Notes under the pieces: model-generated | Databases searched by the model: none | Told to the model about the DNA's origin: nothing | The model's input: the letters and a program-made list of their open reading frames with translations, nothing else | DNA from: DASRFS01 sp035260725 | GTDB lineage: Bacteria > Patescibacteriota > Microgenomatia > Levybacterales > UBA12049 | Direction: 5' to 3' | Assembly (NCBI GenBank): GCA_035260725.1 | Contig: DATFUR010000028.1 | Coordinates: 1-12,638, forward strand | DNA: 12,638 bases | Translations under genes and position numbers: made by a program | Shown: positions 4,359-10,532 of the stretch, in pieces | Position numbering within the stretch: position 1 is the stretch's first letter | Layout: each line of letters opens with the position of its first letter

Positions 4359-4924
4359 GTAGGGAAGAGGCGTATAAGATTCTAAACGAATACATTAAAA
4401 ACCAAAACCTCATAAAACATCATCTTGCATGCGAAGCTGTAATGAAAGCGCTCTACAAAAGATTGAATAAAAATCAAAGCCCCGAAGAACAGGAAAAATG
4501 GGGAATGGTTGGCCTTTTGCACGACGCAGACTACGAACTTACTAAAGACACCCCCGAGAAACACGCGATTGTTTTGGGAGAATTGATAGGAGATAAATTA
4601 CCTCCGGACGTAATGCACGCGATTGGGTCTCACAACTGGGCAAGAAATGGCGTTGAGCCAAAGAAATTAATGGACTGGAGCATTTACTGCTGCGACGAGC
4701 TGACGGGACTAATTGTTGCCGCAGCTCTTATCCATCCGGACAAGAAACTCTCGCCATTGACCGTAGATTTTATAATGAACCGTTTTAACGAAAAATCTTT
4801 TGCCCGTGGCGCAGACCGGGAAATGATTAAAATGTCCGAAGAAAAACTGGGAATTGAGTTGAGAGAATTTGTAGAGCTTTCTTTAAAAGCAATGCAAGAC
4901 ATACACGCCACCCTTGGTTTATAA
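4355..4924 (+). CDS. HD-domain phosphohydrolase-like protein
   Basis: 189 aa from the ATG at 4355, which overlaps the GNAT stop (ATGA). A frame extension 15 bp upstream is possible but this overlap is the more natural start. HD-superfamily metal ligands can be followed: His in LIKHHLAC (about 22-23), the HD pair in GLLHDADYE (His56-Asp57), His70, then His88/His93 in VMHAIGSHN, and Asp114 in YCCDELTG. This H...HD...H...D pattern is typical of HD/HDIG hydrolases that act on phosphate esters of nucleotides or nucleic acids with a divalent metal. Substrate is unknown. It sits between the GNAT and a small membrane protein, with one base to the latter. I am confident of the domain but not of activity. 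Confidence 0.85.
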   Translation: MSREEAYKILNEYIKNQNLIKHHLACEAVMKALYKRLNKNQSPEEQEKWGMVGLLHDADYELTKDTPEKHAIVLGELIGDKLPPDVMHAIGSHNWARNGVEPKKLMDWSIYCCDELTGLIVAAALIHPDKKLSPLTVDFIMNRFNEKSFARGADREMIKMSEEKLGIELREFVELSLKAMQDIHATLGL

Positions 4925-4925
4925 T

Positions 4926-5138
4926 ATGGACAACTACAAGAAAGTTGAGATGTCGCGAAAACAAATAATCGTAAACAATTTTATCGGAGGAATTAGTTGG
5001 GGACTGGGAGCAACCATCGGGCTTGCAATAATACTGGCGATTTTAACTCTTGTTCTTAAAACAGTAAATCTCGTACCTCTCGTTGGAGACTTTGCTGCAA
5101 AAGTTTCGGTCTATACTACGCAAAAAACCTCAAAATAA
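4926..5138 (+). CDS. Small single-pass membrane protein, DUF5665-like
   Basis: 70 aa from the ATG at 4926, one base after the HD-domain stop; an in-frame TTG at 4914 would overlap the previous gene and is less likely. A basic N-terminus (MDNYKKVEMSRKQ) precedes NNFIGGISWGLGATIGLAI, then a hydrophobic segment (about 25-46) and a second moderately hydrophobic stretch (VPLVGDF). The pattern RK(Q)IIxNNFIxGIxxGLGxxIG resembles DUF5665, a family of small membrane proteins of unknown function; this is from memory. The positive N-terminus suggests Nin topology. It lies 14 bp before thrS in the same orientation, so it may be the proximal part of the translation operon. Confidence 0.78.
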   Translation: MDNYKKVEMSRKQIIVNNFIGGISWGLGATIGLAIILAILTLVLKTVNLVPLVGDFAAKVSVYTTQKTSK

Positions 5139-5152
5139 TATAGAATAAACTT

Positions 5153-6358
5153 ATGAGCGATTCCACAAATTTAAAAGATCACAGACAAATAGGTCAAGAG
5201 TTGGATTTGTTTTCTTTCCACGACGTAGCCCCAGGCGCAGTATTCTGGCATCCAAAAGGCTGGACTATCTATAAAGAACTTCAAAAATTTCTAAGAGAAA
5301 AGCTTCAAAAAGAAGGTTACCAGGAAATCTCAACTCCAGTCATGGTAAAAAGCGAATTATTCAAAAAATCCGGGCACTGGGATTTCTATAACGAAAATAT
5401 GTTTAATCTCCAAGTAGAAAAAGAGTCTTACTCCCAAAAACCAATGAATTGTCCGGAAGCATGTCTCATTTTTTCAACAAAAACCAGAAGCTATCATGAC
5501 TTACCCTTAAGGTTTTCCGATTTTGGAGTTTTGCACAGAAATGAATTATCCGGAGTTTTGGGAGGACTTTTTAGAGTAAGACAATTTACGATTGACGATG
5601 CCCACCATTTTGTTCGACCGGATCAAATACAAGAAGAAATCCACAAATTGATTCTTCTTGTTACAGAGTTTTATAAATCTTTAGGATTTGAACCCGAATT
5701 CTATCTTTCGACCAAACCCGACAAGGCAATGGGCGATCCAAAACTATGGACAGAGGCAGAAAAAGATCTGGAAGAAGCTTTAACAAAAGCAAAAGTAAAA
5801 TACGGAAAAAAAGAAAAGGACGGAGCTTTCTATGGACCCAAAATAGATATTCACATAAAGGATTCGCAAGACAGAGATTGGCAGCTCGCAACAATTCAGC
5901 TCGATTTTCAAATTCCGGAGAAAATGAGCCTTTCTTACATTGACTCTGACGGGAAGGAAAAAAGGCCTGTTATTATCCACAGAGCGATCCTGGGCTCCTT
6001 GGAAAGATTTATTGGAATCTTAACCGAGCATTACCAGGGAGCTTTTCCTGTCTGGCTTGCACCAATGCAGGTTGCAATAATTCCGATTTCGGAAAAACAT
6101 GTAGAAAAATCAAGAGAGATTTTAACAGAGTTAGAAAATGAGGGAATAAGAAGCGAAGTTTATGAAAAGAACGGGACTATGCAGCTTAAGGTTCGTGAAG
6201 CTACTTTACAAAAAGTGCCCTTTTTAGTTATAATAGGCGACAGAGAAATTGAAAGCTCTAAAGTTTCGGTTAGAACTAGAGATGGAAAAAATTTGGAAAG
6301 CGAAAAGCTTTCCGATTTTATAAAAAGGGTTAAAGAATCAATTGATAAAAAGATATAA
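5153..6358 (+). CDS. thrS: Threonyl-tRNA synthetase, short form without N-terminal TGS and editing domains
   Basis: 401 aa, against about 640 in E. coli. It charges tRNA-Thr with threonine. The protein begins directly at the class II catalytic core. Zn ligands correspond to Cys100 in MNCPEA, His151 in DDAHHF and His276 in IIHRAILG. Motif 2 is around VLHRNE (126-131) and FRVRQF (140-145), motif 3 is GSLERFIGIL (281-290). The anticodon-binding domain follows (about 300-401: PMQVAIIPIS, then REATLQKVPFLVIIGD). The N1/TGS and N2 editing domains are absent, so Ser-tRNA-Thr is not corrected in cis. In E. coli the same N-terminal part takes part in binding the thrS operator; such control is not expected here. 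No SD. The 3' end overlaps infC by 17 bases. Confidence 0.96.
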   Translation: MSDSTNLKDHRQIGQELDLFSFHDVAPGAVFWHPKGWTIYKELQKFLREKLQKEGYQEISTPVMVKSELFKKSGHWDFYNENMFNLQVEKESYSQKPMNCPEACLIFSTKTRSYHDLPLRFSDFGVLHRNELSGVLGGLFRVRQFTIDDAHHFVRPDQIQEEIHKLILLVTEFYKSLGFEPEFYLSTKPDKAMGDPKLWTEAEKDLEEALTKAKVKYGKKEKDGAFYGPKIDIHIKDSQDRDWQLATIQLDFQIPEKMSLSYIDSDGKEKRPVIIHRAILGSLERFIGILTEHYQGAFPVWLAPMQVAIIPISEKHVEKSREILTELENEGIRSEVYEKNGTMQLKVREATLQKVPFLVIIGDREIESSKVSVRTRDGKNLESEKLSDFIKRVKESIDKKI

Positions 6359-6926
6359 AAGGCAACAGGATAATAGAAAGTTTTACAGAGTTAACGATAG
6401 GATTTTCGCGTCACAACTTCGCGTTTTGGATTCGGCAGGATTACAAATCGGAGTACTAAGCAAGTTTGAGGCTCTGAATAAAGCTAGGGAAGAGGGTTTG
6501 GATCTCGTCGAGATTGCCCCCAACGCAAAACCTCCTGTTGCAAAGATAATTGATTTTAAAAAATTTCTTTATCAGGAAGAAAAGAAAAAGCGGGAAGAGA
6601 AAAAAAAGGCAAAAGCGTCCGAAACAAAAGAAGTTAGACTTGGTCCTTTTATGAGTGACAATGATTTGCAGGTCATGATAAGAAGATCAAGGGATTTTTT
6701 GGAGGATGGCGATAAAGTCCGACTTGTAGTAAAATTCGCAGGAAGACAAATCACCCATCCGGAATTTGGACACAAGATTTTAGACAAGGTTATAGAAAGT
6801 CTTTCTGACGTTTCCAAAGTCGAAAAGGAGAAAAAGTTAGAAGGCAAACAAATGATATCGATAATTTCTCCGGACAAGAAAAGTAAGAAAGAACCGGAAG
6901 AAGAAAAAGTTGAAGTAAAAGTATGA
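6342..6926 (+). CDS. infC: Translation initiation factor IF-3, TTG start
   Basis: 194 aa. IF-3 binds the 30S subunit, checks start codon and initiator tRNA and prevents premature 50S joining. The N-terminal domain (about 12-80) shows YRVNDRI, LDLVEIAPNAKPPVAKI and DFKKF. A Lys/Glu-rich linker (80-95) leads to the C-terminal domain (96-178) with EVRLGPFMSDNDL, FLEDGDKVRLVVKF and GRQITHPE. There is an acidic/basic tail to 194. The only plausible start is TTG at 6342, inside thrS; no ATG precedes the conserved region in frame. Non-AUG infC starts are a known autoregulatory device (AUU in E. coli), since IF-3 discriminates against them. It ends at TGA overlapping rpmI by ATGA. Confidence 0.95.
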   Translation: MIKRYKRQQDNRKFYRVNDRIFASQLRVLDSAGLQIGVLSKFEALNKAREEGLDLVEIAPNAKPPVAKIIDFKKFLYQEEKKKREEKKKAKASETKEVRLGPFMSDNDLQVMIRRSRDFLEDGDKVRLVVKFAGRQITHPEFGHKILDKVIESLSDVSKVEKEKKLEGKQMISIISPDKKSKKEPEEEKVEVKV

Positions 6927-7111
6927 AAACAAGAAAATCAGCAAGCAAAAGATTTAGAGTTACAAAAAGAGGAAAAGTTATTTTTTCCCATCAGTATAAA
7001 AGCCATTTAAAAAGCAAGAAATCTAACTCGAGACTAAGGCGTCAGAAGGAACCGGGAGTACTCAAGGGTAAGTTTGCTAAAAAGATTAAGAAGATGCTGG
7101 GAAAATCTTAA
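6923..7111 (+). CDS. rpmI: 50S ribosomal protein L35
   Basis: 62 aa, highly basic. L35 is a small component of the large ribosomal subunit. KTRKSASKRFRVTKRGKV at the N-terminus and HLKSKKSNSRLRRQKE in the middle match the L35 family, with a Lys-rich C-terminus (FAKKIKKMLGKS). It lacks the usual MPK leader residues, starting directly at MKTRKS. The start overlaps the infC stop (ATGA), so translation is probably coupled to infC. A 122-bp interval before rplT carries a possible small ORF. Confidence 0.95.
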   Translation: MKTRKSASKRFRVTKRGKVIFSHQYKSHLKSKKSNSRLRRQKEPGVLKGKFAKKIKKMLGKS

Positions 7112-7112
7112 T

Positions 7113-7247
7113 ATGAAAACGAGAAATATAAATTTTAGAGAGACAAAATCGGAAAGATCGGCTACAAATTCATACAAAAATTTTGGGAAATTTTTTAAAG
7201 AAAAATTCCAAAAGGTAATTAATAATAAGAAATATGGCAAGAGTTAA
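7113..7247 (+). CDS. Possible 44-aa basic peptide between rpmI and rplT
   Basis: An ATG one base after the rpmI stop opens a 44-codon frame ending at TAA (7245-7247), 14 bases inside rplT. The product is Lys/Arg/Asn-rich: it begins MKTRNINFRETKSERS and ends NNKKYGKS. Its first residues (MKTR) match those of L35 just upstream (MKTRKSAS), which may be chance in such basic sequence or a trace of a partial duplication. Its tight placement fits the operon style, but there is no SD and no recognisable family. Alternatively this interval is an untranslated L20 regulatory site: an imperfect AT-rich hairpin with a one-base bulge lies at 7186-7209. Existence is uncertain. Confidence 0.35.
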   Translation: MKTRNINFRETKSERSATNSYKNFGKFFKEKFQKVINNKKYGKS

Positions 7248-7584
7248 AAGGGGAGTAGTCTCCAAAGCAAAACATAAAAAACTTTTTAAACTCAACAAGG
7301 GTTTTAGAGGAACTAATTCAAAATTAGTCAGAGTTGCAAAACAAGCGAGATTGCATGCGGACGCTTATTCTTATCACGGAAGAAAACTTAGAAAAAGAGA
7401 CGCAAGGAGTCTTTGGATTTTAAGAATAGGAGAAGCCGCAAAACAGGAAGGATTATCCTACAGCGTTTTTATGAATAAACTAAAAAAATCAAAAATTGAT
7501 CTTGACCGAAAAACCTTGAGCGACTTAATCGTAAGTGACTTACCCTCTTTTAAAAAAATAGTAGACTCCATAAAAAGCGTTTAA
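7234..7584 (+). CDS. rplT: 50S ribosomal protein L20
   Basis: 116 aa, normal length. L20 binds 23S rRNA early in 50S assembly and in other bacteria represses its own operon by binding the mRNA. Family hallmarks: MARVKRG start, KGFRGTNSKLVRVAKQA (22-38), YHGRKLRKRDARSLWILRI (48-66), GLSYSVFMNKLKKSKIDLDRK (73-93), LSDLIVSDLPSF (95-106). The ATG at 7234 is supported by the conserved N-terminus; no SD precedes it. It follows rpmI after 122 bp. Only 30 bp separate it from pheS, so there is no room for a pheM-type attenuator leader as in E. coli. Confidence 0.97.
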   Translation: MARVKRGVVSKAKHKKLFKLNKGFRGTNSKLVRVAKQARLHADAYSYHGRKLRKRDARSLWILRIGEAAKQEGLSYSVFMNKLKKSKIDLDRKTLSDLIVSDLPSFKKIVDSIKSV

Positions 7585-7614
7585 AATTGACCTCAAACAT
7601 GCTACCATAAGCGT

Positions 7615-8652
7615 ATGGAAGAAAGCCTGATTGGAATAAAAAATTCCGCAATTTCTTTGATCATCGACAGTAACGATTTAAAAAGTCTGGAGGAGGTTAA
7701 ACTCCAATTCTTAGGCAGAAGAGGAAAGCTAACTCTCGCTATTAAAGACATCACAAAACTTCCAATCGAAAAAAGACCCGAAATAGGAATGTTGGCAAAC
7801 GAAGTAAAAAATACAATTGAAGAGACAATCTTTAATAAAGAAAAAGAATTAAGCTCTCAAAAATTTGAAACAAGAAAAGAAAAAATCGACAAGACCGCCC
7901 CGGGAACTGTCCCCGAGATAGGCCATTTGCACCCTATGACTCAAATGCTTTGGGAAGTAGTTGATGTTTTTAAAAGCCTAGGGTATCAAGCTGCAGACGG
8001 CCCGGAGATAGAAACCGATTATTATAATTTTGAAGTTTTAAATATCCCAAAAGACCACCCGGCCAGAGATACCCAACAAACACTTTATCTTGATACACGA
8101 AAGAGTAAGGCAACTCCCGGAGAAATAATTTTAAGAACCCAGACATCGGCAATGCAGGGACGTGTTATGGAAAAAACAAAACCACCTGTTAGAGTAATAG
8201 TTCCGGGTAAAAATTTTAGATATGAACAAGTCGACGCTTCCCATGGTTTTGAGTTTTGGCAGACAGAAGGATTTTTGGTGGACAGAAATGTGAGACTGAC
8301 CGATCTTTTTGGAACTATTGATTATGTTTTGCGAAAATTAATGGGAAATGACATAAAAATTAAATTTGCAACGACAAATTTTCCGTTCGTTGAGCCCGGC
8401 GTTGATACCTATATTGAATGCACTGTTTGCAAGGGCAAGGGATGCAGTTTTTGTAAATACAGCGGCTGGAGTGAAATTATGCCCGCAGGAATGATTCATC
8501 CAAATGTTCTCAAAGCAGTAGGATACAATCCAGAAGTCGTTTCGGGATTTGCTTTTGCGATTGGACTTTCACGGCTTGTAACTCTGCGCTACCAAATGGA
8601 TGATTTGAGACTTCTTACGAATCCCGATTTACGAATAATTAATCAATTTTAA
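7615..8652 (+). CDS. pheS: Phenylalanyl-tRNA synthetase alpha subunit with a four-cysteine insertion
   Basis: 345 aa, near the usual length. PheS is the catalytic subunit of the alpha2beta2 enzyme that aminoacylates tRNA-Phe. The N-terminal coiled-coil tRNA-binding region spans about 1-90 (LGRRGKLT at 33-40). The class II core begins GTVPEIGHLHPMTQ (97-110), then motif 2 FRYEQVDASH...TEGFLVD (201-223), FPFVEPGVD (256-264) and motif 3 near FAIGLSRLVTLRY (314-326). Between strands, Cys269, Cys272, Cys277 and Cys280 form C-x2-C-x4-C-x2-C followed by KYSGW, a probable zinc knuckle known as a variant in some bacterial PheS. The start has no SD. pheT begins 1 nt after the stop. Confidence 0.97.
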   Translation: MEESLIGIKNSAISLIIDSNDLKSLEEVKLQFLGRRGKLTLAIKDITKLPIEKRPEIGMLANEVKNTIEETIFNKEKELSSQKFETRKEKIDKTAPGTVPEIGHLHPMTQMLWEVVDVFKSLGYQAADGPEIETDYYNFEVLNIPKDHPARDTQQTLYLDTRKSKATPGEIILRTQTSAMQGRVMEKTKPPVRVIVPGKNFRYEQVDASHGFEFWQTEGFLVDRNVRLTDLFGTIDYVLRKLMGNDIKIKFATTNFPFVEPGVDTYIECTVCKGKGCSFCKYSGWSEIMPAGMIHPNVLKAVGYNPEVVSGFAFAIGLSRLVTLRYQMDDLRLLTNPDLRIINQF

Positions 8653-8653
8653 T

Positions 8654-10531
8654 ATGCTTTCACCTCTTTCTTGGCTCAAAGATTACACAGACATAAAACT
8701 TTCTCCAAAAGCGCTTGGAGATAAACTTACCCAGGTCGGACTCTCAACTGAAAAAATAATAACAAAGGGAAACGATACAATTTTTGAATTAGAAATAACT
8801 CCTAACAGGCCGGATTTATTGTCAATAATCGGTGTCGCTAGAGAAGTTGCAGCAATTGAAAAAACTAAAATAAAATATCCAAAACTAAAAACAACCCTCA
8901 AGCCAACAACAAAAATATTGCCTTTAGAAATAAAGACAGATCCAAAAATAAACCCAAGATTCACGGGAATTATTATCTCCGGAATAACTGTAAAAGAATC
9001 TCCCCCTTGGTTAAAGCAGAGACTCGAAGATGTAGGACAAAGATCAATTAACAATATTGTTGATATTACAAATTTTGTAATGTTAGAGCTTGGTAACCCG
9101 ATTCATGCTTTTGATTACGATAAAATTGAAGGTCAAACAATGAAAGTACATCTTGCTCTGGGAGGAGAAACCTTTAAAAGCGTCGATGGAATTTCTTATA
9201 ATCTACCAAAAGGCGCTGTAGTTATTTCGGACAAAGATAAAATTATAGATCTTTGTGGAATAAAAGGAGGGTACAATAGCGGAACTTTTGAAGACACAAA
9301 AACAATTTTTATAAGAGTCCCTGTTGAGGTTCCAAATTTAATTAGAAGAACCTCCCTTACGTTGGGCCTTCGCTCTGAAGCGTCGAGTATTTTTGAAAGA
9401 GGAGTCAATGCGGGTGGCACAGTGGACGCTCTAAAAAGAACTGTTGATTTAATTTTAGAATTAGCGGGCGGGAAAATCGCAAGCGAACTATACGATTTGA
9501 AAGCCGATAAGTTCGAATCTTGGAAATTAAAATTAAGAATAGAAAAATTAAATAAAATATTAGGATACAAAATTTCTCTAAAACAGGTTTTACAAATTCT
9601 GGATAATCTTAATCTTTCTCCAAAACTTTTAAAAAATGAAGTAGAGTGTACAATCCCAACATACCGAAACGATTTAAAAATTGAAGAAGATTTAATAGAA
9701 GAAGTAGCGCGTCTCTACGGATATAATGAATTTCCAAAAACATTGCCCGTTGGAGAAATTCCTACAAGGATAGTTCCTTATTTCAAAAACTACAAAATAG
9801 ATGAAGCCGCAAAGCAATTACTAAAAGCAGGAGGATTTTCGGAAGTTTATACCTATAGCCTTATAAGCGAAAAAGATTTAATAGATAATGAATTAAATCC
9901 GGAAAATACGCTGCGAGTCGATAATCCGGTGAGTATTGAGTTTGAATATTTAAGACCCTCTTTAAAACCCAATCTTGTGAAGGCCGTAAAAGAAAATAGG
10001 TCTTATTTCAAAGATATAAATCTATTTGAGTTGGGTAAAGTTTATAAAGGACCTTCTCTAGAAAAAGCCAATGAAAAATATTATCTTTCGGGAATAAGCA
10101 CCCAAAAAAACTTCCCAGAAGTGAGGGGAATTTTGGAAAGATTAGCTAAAGAGCTTGGAATAAAAGAAGATGTGGGGCAATATATTGATATTGTAAGTGA
10201 GGGAATATTTTTTGAAATTGATTTTTCCCAAATCTTAGAAAAAATTAATCTAACTAAAAAATTCAAACCCTTACCAAAATATCCACCAATAGTAGAGGAC
10301 TTGTCTATTGTACTTAACCTAAATATAAAAACAGGCGAGGTAATAGATGAAATTAAAAGACAAGATCTCTTAATAGTTCGCGTATCTCTTATCGATGAAT
10401 TCAATGATTCCAAAGCCTTTCGTATTGTTTACCAATCGGATGAGAGAAATTTAAAAAATAAAGAAGTATCTAAAATAAGAGAAAAGATAATTTCCTCGTT
10501 AAAAGAAAAATTCGATGCGCAGATAAAATAA
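8654..10531 (+). CDS. pheT: Phenylalanyl-tRNA synthetase beta subunit without the EMAPII-like domain
   Basis: 625 aa, against about 795 in E. coli. PheT carries tRNA binding and the editing of Tyr-tRNA-Phe. B1 is present at the start (LSPLSWLKDY, then LTQVGLSTE), but it passes straight to FELEITPNRPDLLSIIGVARE (54-74). The roughly 110-residue EMAPII-like tRNA-binding domain that normally interrupts B1 is missing. The B3/B4 editing domain is recognisable (QRSINNIVDITNFVMLELG, HAFDYDKIEG, SEASSIFERGV). The B5 DNA-binding-like domain (IPTYRNDLKIEEDLIEEVARLYGYNE), B6/B7 and a C-terminal FDX-ACB anticodon-binding domain (KYPPIVEDLS to the end) follow. No SD; the start is 1 nt after pheS. The stop is one base from the convergent PBP stop. 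Confidence 0.96.
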   Translation: MLSPLSWLKDYTDIKLSPKALGDKLTQVGLSTEKIITKGNDTIFELEITPNRPDLLSIIGVAREVAAIEKTKIKYPKLKTTLKPTTKILPLEIKTDPKINPRFTGIIISGITVKESPPWLKQRLEDVGQRSINNIVDITNFVMLELGNPIHAFDYDKIEGQTMKVHLALGGETFKSVDGISYNLPKGAVVISDKDKIIDLCGIKGGYNSGTFEDTKTIFIRVPVEVPNLIRRTSLTLGLRSEASSIFERGVNAGGTVDALKRTVDLILELAGGKIASELYDLKADKFESWKLKLRIEKLNKILGYKISLKQVLQILDNLNLSPKLLKNEVECTIPTYRNDLKIEEDLIEEVARLYGYNEFPKTLPVGEIPTRIVPYFKNYKIDEAAKQLLKAGGFSEVYTYSLISEKDLIDNELNPENTLRVDNPVSIEFEYLRPSLKPNLVKAVKENRSYFKDINLFELGKVYKGPSLEKANEKYYLSGISTQKNFPEVRGILERLAKELGIKEDVGQYIDIVSEGIFFEIDFSQILEKINLTKKFKPLPKYPPIVEDLSIVLNLNIKTGEVIDEIKRQDLLIVRVSLIDEFNDSKAFRIVYQSDERNLKNKEVSKIREKIISSLKEKFDAQIK

Positions 10532-10532
10532 A

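Noticed and set aside
4914..4925. TTG start for the DUF5665-like protein
   Set aside because: An ATG four codons later begins one base after the previous stop and gives the expected basic N-terminus.
7587..7614. TTGACC as -35 of a separate pheS promoter
   Set aside because: No acceptable -10 occurs at 16-18 bp; the best match TACCAT is only 10 bp away.
9196..9570. Long open frame on the minus strand within pheT
   Set aside because: It lies wholly inside a well-conserved synthetase gene, has no family resemblance or initiation signals, and looks like a codon-usage shadow.
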